Origin: UBA961 sp014191195
GTDB lineage: Bacteria > Bacteroidota > Ignavibacteria > Kapaibacteriales > UBA961
Length of the DNA stretch: 64,000 nt
Assembly (NCBI GenBank): GCA_964204605.1
Contig: OZ123195.1
Location: 496,001-560,000, forward strand
Direction: 5' to 3'
Position 1 is the stretch's first letter. Each line of letters opens with the position of its first letter. A program made the position numbers and the translations under genes. A model generated the notes under the pieces. It made no database searches. It saw only the letters and a list, made by a program, of their open reading frames with translations, and was not told the DNA's origin. Below, piece after piece: positions 44,394 to 53,760 of the stretch.

Positions 44394-44641
44394 TATAGTA
44401 TCTATATAACAAAAAAAGCTCCCTAATAGGAAAATCCTTAAAAATATAAGTTCAATATTATCATATATTTACAAGCATAAATGAAATTTCAGGTACAAAC
44501 TAGGTACAAATCATAATGAAATAGGGGACGTTTTCATATCAAAAAAACACAAAGAATGAGTAGTATTTGTGTAGAAGAAAGTAGCTATAAATAATCTAAT
44601 TTGTTTCAAAATCTTCCTCCATTCTTATTTAAGGATTTTCT

Positions 44642-45013
44642 ATGAACCGCAAATGCGTTCTTGTAATACTATTAACATTATTTTTTGCAAATTCTAGTTT
44701 TGCAACTGATTCGGATATTAAGTTACTTTTCTTAAAAGGTGATTGCAAGGAAATAGAAGGTCGTGGATATGATAGCAAAGGCCGAATTATCAAATTAGGA
44801 GGTGTTGATTCTTTTGGATCTCTATATCATATTTGTAATTGGAAAAATTATCGAATAATTACCGCAATTCATCTTAATGCTACGTCTGGCAAATCTTCAA
44901 GTATAGAAGAATTTATATTACAAAAGAAAGAAGGAAAAAAGGGGAAATATCAAGAAATTGATTTTGTCGGGGTTAATGTTATATTTCTAAATAATTATAT
45001 TTCAATTACTTAG
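44642..45013 (+). CDS. Small exported protein of unknown function
   Basis: The 123-residue protein has a clear signal peptide (residues 1-21, cut after S-F-A) and AAGGA ten bases before the ATG. The mature part holds two cysteines ~24 residues apart (G-D-C-K-E and H-I-C-N-W) that could form a disulphide, and a G-R-G-Y-D-S-K-G-R-I-I-K-L motif. No family is recognised. It sits between FISUMP gene D and a divergent/convergent pair of small membrane or secreted genes. Confidence 0.6.
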   Translation: MNRKCVLVILLTLFFANSSFATDSDIKLLFLKGDCKEIEGRGYDSKGRIIKLGGVDSFGSLYHICNWKNYRIITAIHLNATSGKSSSIEEFILQKKEGKKGKYQEIDFVGVNVIFLNNYISIT

Positions 45014-45175
45014 GGAGCTTATAAAATTCATTGATACAATTTTGATACAAAAAAGTGTAAAATTTTAAGAATATACTTATTTAAAAGGAAGTCAATTTGA
45101 TAACAATCTCTCATTATGAATGGTACTATTTTAGGGGAAGCGTACTTTATGAATGTGAGCTGTTTGTGTTTTAAC

Positions 45176-45463
45176 TTAGTAATTCTGTTGTGAAACAGGT
45201 AATACATAATATTTTTTCTTTTGACCTTTTGATGGATTATTAAAGAATACATCTCTATGTCCATTAATTGCTTGAATATTAGCATCAACCATATTGACTA
45301 CTTGAACTTTTATGATTCTTCCGATAATTTCATCTAAATCTCTCTTATTCTTACTGGTAAAATATCCAGCGTTTTGGAAGAATAATCCCCAAACCCCAAT
45401 CATTGTAAAGAACATGCAGAATGACAAAAAACTTGGTATACTAGCTGTTTGATTATTTTCCAT
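45176..45463 (-). CDS. Small single-pass membrane protein of unknown function
   Basis: The 95-residue frame starts at ATG 45463 with AGGAG upstream. An earlier ATG at 45541 would overlap the neighbour by 32 bases and add a poor N-terminus. There is one membrane helix (~10-30: F-L-S-F-C-M-F-F-T-M-I-G-V-W-G-L-F-F), then a basic/acidic soluble part with D-E-I-I-G-R-I-I-K-V-Q-V-V-N-M. It follows a secreted-protein gene and is probably co-transcribed with it. No family is recognised. Confidence 0.5.
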   Translation of the reverse strand: MENNQTASIPSFLSFCMFFTMIGVWGLFFQNAGYFTSKNKRDLDEIIGRIIKVQVVNMVDANIQAINGHRDVFFNNPSKGQKKKYYVLPVSQQNY

Positions 45464-45509
45464 ACTTCGCTTATCTCCTGATATGTTTGATATTGAGTAC
45501 AAATTACAT

Positions 45510-46016
45510 TTATCTTTTCTTTGATTTGGAGATGGTGCCATTCTTCACTTGATATGTGATTTTATCTCCATCTAAATGAAATGTGACTTTTTGTTTTGAA
45601 GTGACAATGTAGCCATAATCCTCAACTTCCTTTTCACAACGTATTTTCCCGGTATCATCTAAAAGCAACGCAGTATATTGATTTATACAGTGAGCTCCAC
45701 CTAAATTTATCTCTGACACTATGAATACCTGCTTTTCAGCTTTAAGTACATGAAATATACCATACTCATGTGCACTTTGCTGAATTAATTCCTTAAGTGG
45801 CTTTGATTGACCCGACTGAACAACAGATACTTTAAACTCCAGCATTTCATCTTGGTCCAATCTTTTACTTACAATAACCACATATGAAGAACCGTTGGCA
45901 AAAAATATGGTTTGTTTTTTAAATTCTTTCCATGGTCCGGATATCAATGATATTGGCTGGAATATGGAGAAGCAAAAGAGGGTTAAGGAAATAGTATATA
46001 ATAAAAGTCTACCCAT
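45510..46016 (-). CDS. Exported protein of unknown function
   Basis: The 168-residue protein has an N-terminal signal peptide or anchor (residues 1-25). The mature part is rich in beta strands: G-S-S-Y-V-V-I-V-S, L-E-F-K-V-S-V-V-Q-S-G and K-V-T-F-H-L-D-G-D-K-I-T-Y-Q-V-K. The C-terminus is Lys/Ser-rich. It is the first gene of a two-gene minus-strand unit next to the restriction-modification gene. No homology is recognised. Confidence 0.55.
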   Translation of the reverse strand: MGRLLLYTISLTLFCFSIFQPISLISGPWKEFKKQTIFFANGSSYVVIVSKRLDQDEMLEFKVSVVQSGQSKPLKELIQQSAHEYGIFHVLKAEKQVFIVSEINLGGAHCINQYTALLLDDTGKIRCEKEVEDYGYIVTSKQKVTFHLDGDKITYQVKNGTISKSKKR

Positions 46017-46446
46017 ACAAATCTCCCATAAATATTTTTCTATCCCTTCAACAATTTAGATTTGACATATCTAGAATATCATTTTTCAATTTAGTAAAAC
46101 AGTTTCCTACTCATAAGGGTTTTCGGTTTTCGCCCCGTTTTTTTATGGTTTCTGGACTCCACATATAAATACTTTCTTTTACCAACTATAACTTCATCGT
46201 GTAATTTCAAGTACATGTACGAATTGTATAACTAGAAAGTAGATTTAAAAACTCAAATCTAATCTGTATACAATCTACACATTCAATTCATAAACTCTTC
46301 TACACATTATATACTCATTTACATGGTTCTTTTAAACATTTTTATCCCTTTAGTTTCTTTTTCTGTACTTTTGTTTATAACCAAAAGACGATAAGGGATT
46401 TTGAGTTTTACAGCCCACATTTTGATACTTTTCTTCTTCCAACACT
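46017..46446. other. Intergenic region upstream of the type ISP RM gene
   Basis: AT-rich, gene-free sequence between divergent genes. It contains one TAnnTTTG box (TACTTTTG, 46366-46373) suited to drive the RM gene 74 bases downstream. I see no repeat, small RNA-like hairpin or controller-protein operator. Confidence 0.5.
46366..46373 (+). promoter_or_regulatory. Candidate -7 element for the type ISP RM gene
   Basis: TACTTTTG fits TAnnTTTG; no TTG is seen at -33. It would give a leader of about 65 bases. Confidence 0.35.
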
Positions 46447-49400
46447 ATGAGCTTTCAGAAGATTCTTGAAAAATATAGACAGATTTCCTTTAATCAAAGG
46501 GATAAGGGTGACAAGTTTGAACGCCTGATGCAACGTTACCTCCAAACTGATCCTTTGTATGCTGATGAATTACAACATGTGTGGCTATGGAACGAATTTC
46601 CCTATAAAGCTCAACTTGGTGGGATTGATCTTGGCATCGACCTCGTTGCAGAACATATCAATGGTGGCTTTTGGGCTGTGCAATGCAAATGTTATGCTGA
46701 AAACTCAATCATAGATAAACCTAAAGTGGATTCCTTTATCGCTACAGCGAACCGTAGTTTTACCGATGATGCCGGAACTCTCCACCACTTTTCATATTTA
46801 CTCTGGATTTCTACGACAAATAAATGGGGTGACAATGCGCTTGAAACACTCAAAGGACAACGCGTCAATATCGGTATCGTTTATCAGGATATCTTGGAGC
46901 AATCACATGTCGATTGGGAAAAATTGGAAGAAGGTATTCATGGAATCCAAGCCCAAACAAGCAAGAAATCACTAAGAGAACATCAAAGACAAGCCCTAGA
47001 ATCCACACATAAGTATTTCAAAGATCATGACCGAGGAAAGCTTATCATGGCTTGTGGAACAGGAAAAACATATACTGCTCTCAAAATCGCAGAACATGAA
47101 ACAAATAATAAAGGGACAATCCTCTTTCTTGTTCCTTCCATTGCGCTATTGGGACAAACCCTCCGAGAATGGAAATCTGATTCAACAGAAGAATTCCATG
47201 CCATTTGTATTTGTTCCGATCCTGAGGTGTCTAAGAAGAAAACCAAAGCCTCCGATGATGATGAATATTATCATGTAGCCGATCTTGCCTATCCTGCCTC
47301 TACAAAAGTTGAGGATATTCACAGACAATTTGAGATGATTCAGAAACTTGGTGGCGATACAATGACTGTTGTCTTCTCCACCTATCAATCCATCGAAGTT
47401 GTTTCTAAAGCACAAAAAAAACTCCTCGAAGCAGGTTTCCCAGAATTCGATATGATCATCTGTGATGAAGCACACAGAACCACAGGCGTAAAGTTATCCG
47501 AGAACATTGATGACTCTGCCTTTGTAAAGGTTCATGATAATAACTTCATCAAAGCAAAAAAACGCTTATATATGACCGCCACACCTAGACTATTCAGTGA
47601 TGACACAAAAAGCAAAGCCGCACAAGCTAATGTGACGCTCTGCTCAATGGATGATGCAACTGTATATGGCGAAGAAATGTATCGTATTGGTTTTGGAGAA
47701 GCGGTTGAGAAAGGCCTTTTGACTGATTATAAAGTACTTATCCTCACCATCAATGAAGCAAATATCCCTCCTGTCTTTCGTGCGATGATTGCTAATAAGG
47801 ATAGTGAAATTGATACTGATATGGCTACAAAGCTGATCGGTTGTATAAATGCTTTATCAAAACAAGTTCTGGGGGATGATGGCGACATTTCCCAAACTGA
47901 TCCCGATCCAATACGAAGAGCTGTTGCATTTTGCTCAAGTATCAAAGCATCACAGCAAATTTCAAAAGTGTTCAATGAGGTTTCGGATAAATACATTTCA
48001 TCACTTCCTGAAGAAATTCGTGATAATATGGTTTCAATGCAATGCGAGCATATCGATGGAACAATGACAACTCCGGAAAAAGATCGACTACTCGGATGGC
48101 TGAAATCTGAACCCAAAGCCAATGAATGCCATGTCCTTACAAATGTAAGAGTATTGAGCGAAGGCGTTGATGTCCCAAGTCTTGACTCCATTATTTTCTT
48201 GTCTTCTCGAAGTAGTCATATTGATGTGGTTCAAAGTGTTGGCAGGGTTATGCGTAAAGCACCAAACAAGAAATATGGTTATATCATCATACCTATTTTG
48301 GTGCCATCAGATGTAGAACCAGAAGTTGCATTAGATAATAATGATCGCTTCAAAGTGATTTGGAATGTGCTAAATGCTTTACGTGCACATGATGATAGAT
48401 TCAATGCAATGGTGAACAAAATAGAGTTGAATGAAAGCAAGCCCAAAGGTATAGCACCACTAATTCCAAATACAATTACCAATGAAATAGGCGAAACTAT
48501 AGTCATAAAGGATCTTGATGGTACTGAAAGTAAGCAGTATCATATGACTTTTGGAGATTTTGCACAACTTCAGTCCGTGATCTATGCCAAAATGGTTCAA
48601 AAGGTTGGTGACAGACGTTATTGGGAACAATGGGCGAAGAATGTCGCTGAAATTGCTGAAAGACAAGTTGAACGCATCAAGCGATTAATTGCTGATAAAG
48701 ACAAACATCAACTGGCATTCCTTGGTTTTATTGAAGGTTTGCGAAAGAATATCAATCCAAGTATTTCAGAGCAAGAAGCAATAGATATGCTATCCCAACA
48801 TATCATCACAAAACCTGTTTTTGATGCCTTGTTTGAGGGTTATTCTTTTGTTAGCGAAAATGCCATTAGTAAATCCATGCAGAATATGCTTGATTTACTG
48901 GAAGAACAGGCCATTGAGAAAGACACGCAGATATTAGACAAATTCTATGAATCTGTGAAAATGCGCGCCCAAGGGATAGACAATGCCGAAGGAAAGCAAA
49001 AAATCATCATTGAATTATATGATAAGTTTTTCAAAACGGCTTTTCCTAAAATGGTTGAGCAACTGGGAATCGTCTATACACCAACGGAATGTGTAGACTT
49101 TATTTTGCATTCAGTCAATGATATTCTGAAAAAGGAATTTGGTCGAAGCATCAGCGATGAGAATATCCATGTGCTTGATCCATTCACAGGCACCGGTACA
49201 TTCATGACAAGGCTTATTCAAAGTGGTTTGATTGAGCAAAAAGACTTAAAACGCAAGTATCAACATGAATTACATGCCAATGAAATAGTCCTCCTTGCCT
49301 ATTATATCGCGACAATCAATATCGAAAATGCCTTCCATGATATGACACCCGAAGATGATGGAATTGGAACAGATACCTATATTCCATTTGAGGGTATAGT

Positions 49401-51336
49401 CCTTACTGATACTTTTCAATTAGGTGAAACAGAAGATGGTAATAAGATATTCTCTGATATGTTCCCTCAGAACTCAGAGCGCGTTCAGAAGCAAATGCAA
49501 GCACCACTTCGTGTCATATTTGGTAATCCTCCATATTCTATTGGGCAAAAGTCTGCGAATGATAATGCTCAAAATCAAGAGTATGCACATTTAGATTCAA
49601 GAATAGAGAATACATATGTCAAGGAATCGACAGCCGCTTTGAATAAGTCTTTATACGATAGTTATATCAAAGCTTTCAGATGGAGCAGCGATAAATTGGA
49701 TGAGACCGGTGGTATCATTTGTTTTATATCCAATGGTGCTTGGCTTGAAGGTAATAGCACAGATGGATTTAGAAAATCATTGGAAAAGGAATTTTCATCG
49801 ATTTATGTGTTCAATTTGCGGGGAAATCAAAGAACATCCGGTGAATTGAGTAGAAAAGAAGGTGGAAAGATATTTGGAAGTGGATCAAGAACCCCAATTT
49901 CAATCACATTGCTTGTTAAAAATCCAAGCGTCACAAAGGAAAAAGCTGATATCTATTATCATGATATCGGCGACTATCTGAATCGTGAACAAAAATTTGA
50001 CATCATCAAGAAATTCGGATCAGTAGCAAATGAAGAAATGTCATGGACGAAACTTGAACCAAATGAACATGGTGATTGGATAAAACAAAGAAGCAGTAAG
50101 TATCATAGTTTAATTCCATTAGCCAATCAAAAGCCATTTAAGTTAGTCTCTGATAGTATTTTTATAGGAAACTCAAGTGGACTTGCTACTTCAAGAGATG
50201 CTTGGTGTTATAACTTTTCTAAGGTGTATTTGAGTAGTAATATTGAAAACTCCCTTAATTTTTTCAATCATCAATCTCTGGATTTCAAAAAAGCAAAATT
50301 GCAAGATCCAGGATTAGAAGTTGAAGACTTCATCAGTTATGATGCTACTAAAATTAGTTGGGATAGACCTCAAAGAAAGGATATACTGAAAAATAAACAA
50401 TATAACTTTGATCCTATTTCCATTCGAACAGGGCTATATCGACCATATCATAAACAATGGGTTTATTTTAATCGTGATTTTAATAACTGCGTTTATCAAC
50501 TTCCAAGAATTTACCCATTTCAAAAAAGTGAAAATATAGTAATTATAGTTTCTGGTTCAGGTGCAGGAAAAGACTTCTCATCCTTGGTTAGTAATCAACT
50601 TCCAAACTATCATACTCTAGATACAGACCAATGCTTTCCCCTATACTACTATGAAGAAAACACTTCCAATCAGGAAGGAATGTTTGAGCCGGAAGCACGA
50701 TATACACGAAAAGATGGAATCAGTGATTATATCCTTGAAAAAGCACTTCAACAATATGGATTGAGTACAACCGGGGCTGGCACAATTTCCAAAGAAGACA
50801 TTTTCTATTATGTCTATGGTTTTCTGCATAGTCCTGAATACCGTGAAAAATTTGCCAATGATTTGAAGAAAATGCTCCCACGCATACCACTTGTTGAGAG
50901 CGTCAAAGACTTTTGGGCATTTTCACAGGCCGGAAGAAAACTTGCTGATTTGCATATCAACTATGAATCCGTTGCACCATACCCTGGAGTGGAAGTAACA
51001 AATGGTGAATGTGGATTCTATGAAGTTGAAAAGATGCGTTTTCCAAAGAAAGACCAAAAGTACACCATACTCTATAATAGCAAGATTACTGTCAGCAATA
51101 TCCCTGAAAAAGCATATCAATATGTAGTCAATGGGAAATCAGCGATTGAATGGATTATGGAACGCTACCAGAAGACCACGCACAAGGAAAGCGGTATAAC
51201 AAATAACCCCAATGATTGGTCGAAGGAAATTGGAAACCCTCGTTATATCCTTGATCTTCTGCTTTCCATCATCAATGTCAGCGTTCAGACAGTGGATATC
51301 GTGAATGGTCTCCCCAAAGTGAAGTTTGAGGAGTGA
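46447..51336 (+). CDS. Single-chain type ISP restriction-modification enzyme (LlaGI/LlaBIII-like)
   Basis: The 1629-residue polypeptide carries all RM activities. The N-terminal Mrr-like PD-(D/E)xK nuclease has D65 and Q79-C-K81. The SF2 translocase has A-C-G-T-G-K-T (~202-208), D-E-A-H (340-343), T-A-T-P-R and the Q-S-V-G-R-V-M-R motif VI. A helical coupler (~680-850) precedes the N6-adenine methyltransferase, with D-P-F-T-G-T-G-T-F (~909) and N-P-P-Y (~1027). The target-recognition domain (~1180-1500) follows. Such enzymes cut when two translocating copies collide head-on and methylate one strand of their site. All motifs are intact. Base composition is slightly more GC than the core genes, suggesting transfer. 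Confidence 0.93.
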   Translation: MSFQKILEKYRQISFNQRDKGDKFERLMQRYLQTDPLYADELQHVWLWNEFPYKAQLGGIDLGIDLVAEHINGGFWAVQCKCYAENSIIDKPKVDSFIATANRSFTDDAGTLHHFSYLLWISTTNKWGDNALETLKGQRVNIGIVYQDILEQSHVDWEKLEEGIHGIQAQTSKKSLREHQRQALESTHKYFKDHDRGKLIMACGTGKTYTALKIAEHETNNKGTILFLVPSIALLGQTLREWKSDSTEEFHAICICSDPEVSKKKTKASDDDEYYHVADLAYPASTKVEDIHRQFEMIQKLGGDTMTVVFSTYQSIEVVSKAQKKLLEAGFPEFDMIICDEAHRTTGVKLSENIDDSAFVKVHDNNFIKAKKRLYMTATPRLFSDDTKSKAAQANVTLCSMDDATVYGEEMYRIGFGEAVEKGLLTDYKVLILTINEANIPPVFRAMIANKDSEIDTDMATKLIGCINALSKQVLGDDGDISQTDPDPIRRAVAFCSSIKASQQISKVFNEVSDKYISSLPEEIRDNMVSMQCEHIDGTMTTPEKDRLLGWLKSEPKANECHVLTNVRVLSEGVDVPSLDSIIFLSSRSSHIDVVQSVGRVMRKAPNKKYGYIIIPILVPSDVEPEVALDNNDRFKVIWNVLNALRAHDDRFNAMVNKIELNESKPKGIAPLIPNTITNEIGETIVIKDLDGTESKQYHMTFGDFAQLQSVIYAKMVQKVGDRRYWEQWAKNVAEIAERQVERIKRLIADKDKHQLAFLGFIEGLRKNINPSISEQEAIDMLSQHIITKPVFDALFEGYSFVSENAISKSMQNMLDLLEEQAIEKDTQILDKFYESVKMRAQGIDNAEGKQKIIIELYDKFFKTAFPKMVEQLGIVYTPTECVDFILHSVNDILKKEFGRSISDENIHVLDPFTGTGTFMTRLIQSGLIEQKDLKRKYQHELHANEIVLLAYYIATINIENAFHDMTPEDDGIGTDTYIPFEGIVLTDTFQLGETEDGNKIFSDMFPQNSERVQKQMQAPLRVIFGNPPYSIGQKSANDNAQNQEYAHLDSRIENTYVKESTAALNKSLYDSYIKAFRWSSDKLDETGGIICFISNGAWLEGNSTDGFRKSLEKEFSSIYVFNLRGNQRTSGELSRKEGGKIFGSGSRTPISITLLVKNPSVTKEKADIYYHDIGDYLNREQKFDIIKKFGSVANEEMSWTKLEPNEHGDWIKQRSSKYHSLIPLANQKPFKLVSDSIFIGNSSGLATSRDAWCYNFSKVYLSSNIENSLNFFNHQSLDFKKAKLQDPGLEVEDFISYDATKISWDRPQRKDILKNKQYNFDPISIRTGLYRPYHKQWVYFNRDFNNCVYQLPRIYPFQKSENIVIIVSGSGAGKDFSSLVSNQLPNYHTLDTDQCFPLYYYEENTSNQEGMFEPEARYTRKDGISDYILEKALQQYGLSTTGAGTISKEDIFYYVYGFLHSPEYREKFANDLKKMLPRIPLVESVKDFWAFSQAGRKLADLHINYESVAPYPGVEVTNGECGFYEVEKMRFPKKDQKYTILYNSKITVSNIPEKAYQYVVNGKSAIEWIMERYQKTTHKESGITNNPNDWSKEIGNPRYILDLLLSIINVSVQTVDIVNGLPKVKFEE

Positions 51337-51370
51337 GGGTTTAATTTTTAATATAATCAAAGGGAATAGT

Positions 51371-52609
51371 ATGAAAAACATATTAAGTCAAATCAATATC
51401 TATACATTTGTGATATTGGCAATCTTTCCAATTATTACATATAGTCAGAATACAAGCGATGTAAAAATTGGTACACAAATCTGGACAACAAAGAATTTGG
51501 ATGTGAGTACATTTAGAAATGGAGAAGCAATCCCAGAAGCAAAGAATGCAGAAGAATGGGTGAAAGCTGGTGAAAGCAAACAACCAGCTTGGTGTTACTA
51601 TGATAATGATCCCAAGAATAGTGAAGTTTATGGCAAGTTATATAATTGGTATGCAGTAAATGATTCTAGAGGACTAGCACCTAAAGGATATCACATCCCA
51701 AGTGATGCAGAATGGACTGTATTAACAGACTTTTTAGGTGGAGAGGATAAAGCAGGTAAGAAAATGAAGAGTAAGACCGGTTGGCAGGGTTGGGAGAAGA
51801 ATGGTAAGAAAAGTGGTAATGGAACTAATAGTAGTGGATTTAATGGTCTTCCGGTCGGCAACCGTTATGGCATGGGTCCATTCTTCAATGTTGGTAATTA
51901 CGGTCTTTGGTGGAGTTCTACGGAACACGATGCTGGCAATGCCTGGTACCGAAACCTGTATTCCAATAGTGGCGTTGTTAATAGGTCCGTTAACGATAGG
52001 GAGGTAGGGTTGTCGGTTCGTTGCCTCATGGATTATAAACAGGAATCTTCTGAAGTATATATAGGTAATCAAGTATGGACATCTAAGAATTTGGATGTGA
52101 GTACTTTTAGGAATGGAGAGCATATTCCGGAGGCAAAAAGTAAGGATGAATGGATTGCAGCTGGAAAGAATAAAAAAGCAATGTTCTGTTATTATGGTTT
52201 TGACAAGAAATATGGAGCATTTTATGGTAAACTTTACAATTTTTACGCTGTGCAGGATCCAAGAGGTTTAGCACCGGAAGGATTCCATATTCCTAGTGAT
52301 AAGGAATGGACAGTACTTACACAACATCTAGGCGGAGAAGATTTAGCTGGTTATAAAATGAAGAGTAAAGCTGGATGGTATGAAAGTCGTAACGGCAATA
52401 ATAGTAGTTTTTTTAATGGTCTTCCAGGTGGTATATGTGAAGACGATGGAAACTTTATAGAAATTACTGAAACTGGAAGTTGGTGGAGTTCAACAGAAAC
52501 AAATTTAACATCATCTTATTTTAGAGATCTTTACTATAGTGATTTAGAAATAGAAAGAGATTTTTGCATAAAGAATTATGGCCTCTCCGTCCGTTGCATA
52601 AAAGATTAA
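51371..52609 (+). CDS. Exported protein with two FISUMP domains (gene A)
   Basis: The start is at ATG 51371 with AAAGGG upstream; an ATG at 51326 lies in the RM gene end and is rejected. The 412-residue protein has a signal peptide (~1-30) and two Fib_succ_major domains (~32-220 and ~225-412). Each has V-K-I-G-T-Q-I-W-T-T-K-N-L-D-V or a close variant, then A-P-K-G-Y-H-I-P-S-D-A-E-W, W-W-S-S-T and G-L-S-V-R-C. The first domain ends in a relatively GC-rich variable stretch (51845-52024). The second (52418-52597) is AT-rich and seems unvaried. It starts 34 bases after the RM gene and may be read through from it. Confidence 0.85.
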   Translation: MKNILSQINIYTFVILAIFPIITYSQNTSDVKIGTQIWTTKNLDVSTFRNGEAIPEAKNAEEWVKAGESKQPAWCYYDNDPKNSEVYGKLYNWYAVNDSRGLAPKGYHIPSDAEWTVLTDFLGGEDKAGKKMKSKTGWQGWEKNGKKSGNGTNSSGFNGLPVGNRYGMGPFFNVGNYGLWWSSTEHDAGNAWYRNLYSNSGVVNRSVNDREVGLSVRCLMDYKQESSEVYIGNQVWTSKNLDVSTFRNGEHIPEAKSKDEWIAAGKNKKAMFCYYGFDKKYGAFYGKLYNFYAVQDPRGLAPEGFHIPSDKEWTVLTQHLGGEDLAGYKMKSKAGWYESRNGNNSSFFNGLPGGICEDDGNFIEITETGSWWSSTETNLTSSYFRDLYYSDLEIERDFCIKNYGLSVRCIKD

Positions 52610-52678
52610 TAAAGTCTTCATGTGTTTAGAAGTTGGTATTATTTTATCAATTCATTTTTACAAGTTTTAGGTACACTT

Positions 52679-53338
52679 ATGAAGAGATTTTTACATTTTA
52701 TTAATTACTTTGTTGTTATAATCTTGATTTGTTTGCATCCAATCATTACAAATAGCCAAGCTCAATCTGAGGTTAAGATAGGAACCCAAGTATGGACAAG
52801 CAAAAATCTTGATGTTAGTACATTTAGAAATGGAGACTCAATCCCAGAAGTAAAGAGTAAAGAAGAATGGGTAACAGCCCGAAGTAATAAACAACCAGCG
52901 TGGAGTTATTATGACAATGATGAAAAGAATGGCAAGAAATATGGTAAACTTTATAATTGGTATGCAGTAAATGACTCTAGGGGTTTGGCCCCGAAGGGTT
53001 ATCATATCCCTAGTGATGCAGAATGGACTCTATTAACAGACTTTTTAGGTGGAGATGGAATAGCAGGTGATAAAATGAAGAGTAAGAGCGGTTGGAAAAA
53101 ATATGGTAAGAAAAGTGGTAATGGTACAAATAGTAGTGGATTTAACGCTCTTCCGGGAGGTTACCGTTATAACTATGGTCAATTTCTAGTAATTGGAAAG
53201 TTAGGTAGTTGGTCGAGTTCGGCGGAGGTTGATGCTAATGATGCCGGGTCCCGCTACCTGGGTTACGATGTTGGCTATTTGGGCAGGGGCTATAGCGGTG
53301 AAGAGGAAGGCCTCTCCGTTCGTTGCCTTAAAGATTAG
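52679..53338 (+). CDS. Exported FISUMP-domain protein (gene B)
   Basis: The start is at ATG 52679 (MKRFL, a proper signal peptide); the in-frame ATG at 52622 lacks one. The 219-residue protein has a single Fib_succ_major domain closely related to domain 1 of the preceding gene (identical K-N-L-D-V-S-T-F-R-N-G and A-P-K-G-Y-H-I-P-S-D-A-E-W). From about 53212 the sequence jumps from roughly 30% to nearly 60% G+C, coding W-S-S-S-A-E-V-D-A-N-D-A and ending G-L-S-V-R-C-L-K-D. This abrupt change inside one domain is the main reason to suspect targeted diversification. The two-hairpin cassette follows. Confidence 0.87.
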   Translation: MKRFLHFINYFVVIILICLHPIITNSQAQSEVKIGTQVWTSKNLDVSTFRNGDSIPEVKSKEEWVTARSNKQPAWSYYDNDEKNGKKYGKLYNWYAVNDSRGLAPKGYHIPSDAEWTLLTDFLGGDGIAGDKMKSKSGWKKYGKKSGNGTNSSGFNALPGGYRYNYGQFLVIGKLGSWSSSAEVDANDAGSRYLGYDVGYLGRGYSGEEEGLSVRCLKD

Positions 53339-53352
53339 ACCCTTTGATTCCT

Positions 53353-53376
53353 TTGGGGTTTGGGACGAAGCCCCAA
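53353..53376 (+). repeat. Post-FISUMP hairpin (gene B copy)
   Basis: TTGGGGTTT pairs with AAGCCCCAA (one G-T pair), with a GGGACG loop. The same element lies at 54901-54924 and, with one base changed, at 44222-44244. Confidence 0.8.
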
Positions 53377-53390
53377 CAAAAATAAAAAAC

Positions 53391-53427
53391 AAGGGTTCTG
53401 ATACATGATATCAGAACCCTTTTTTTA
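53391..53427 (+). terminator. Terminator of FISUMP gene B
   Basis: AAGGGTTCTGATA (53391-53403), loop CATGA, TATCAGAACCCTT (53409-53421), then T's. Confidence 0.92.
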
Positions 53428-53429
53428 TG

Positions 53430-53640
53430 TATTCTTAGTGATTTCTCCTTTTTGGGTACTCTTCTAATAATTGGAGAAGGAAGTCTGCTGGGTAGCTATC
53501 TAGCAATGGGGCTATCATCCTAAATGGTAATTGCTTATGTGTGCTATAATTATTGACAGCTGATTCTGTTGATAATGGGGGATCAAGCTGTAAACCATAC
53601 CTTTTTTGTGTTATTCCTATTCTTTTTACTATCCCTCCTT
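53430..53640 (-). pseudogene. Truncated copy of the small minus-strand gene at 54983
   Basis: The minus strand encodes K-R-I-G-I-T-Q-K-R-Y-G-L-Q-L-D-P-P onward to Y-P-K-R-R-N-H, nearly the same as the intact copy. The codons for the first ~12 residues are replaced by unrelated sequence with no start codon before an upstream stop. Changes between copies are mostly amino-acid-altering, so at least one copy is decaying. Confidence 0.6.
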
Positions 53641-53760
53641 TATGCGGGGGTATATTAAGTGCATAATTACCTTGTTCTTACCTAATTATTTTAATGTTTG
53701 TACCTATTATATGATATATAAATGTAAAAAATCTATTAATGGTTGTTTATTGTATATGTT

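Larger units (their letters stand above)
44209..44641. other. Intergenic region after FISUMP gene D
   Basis: It contains the post-gene cassette (hairpin 44222-44244 and the terminator), the third two-hairpin repeat (44346-44393), and a pair of direct repeats AGGTACAAA (44491-44499 and 44502-44510). Otherwise it is AT-rich sequence without a supported gene. Confidence 0.6.

Noticed and set aside
45028..45288. 86-codon minus-strand frame
   Set aside because: It overlaps the better-supported 45176-45463 gene, lacks a ribosome site and has a composition-driven I/K-rich sequence.
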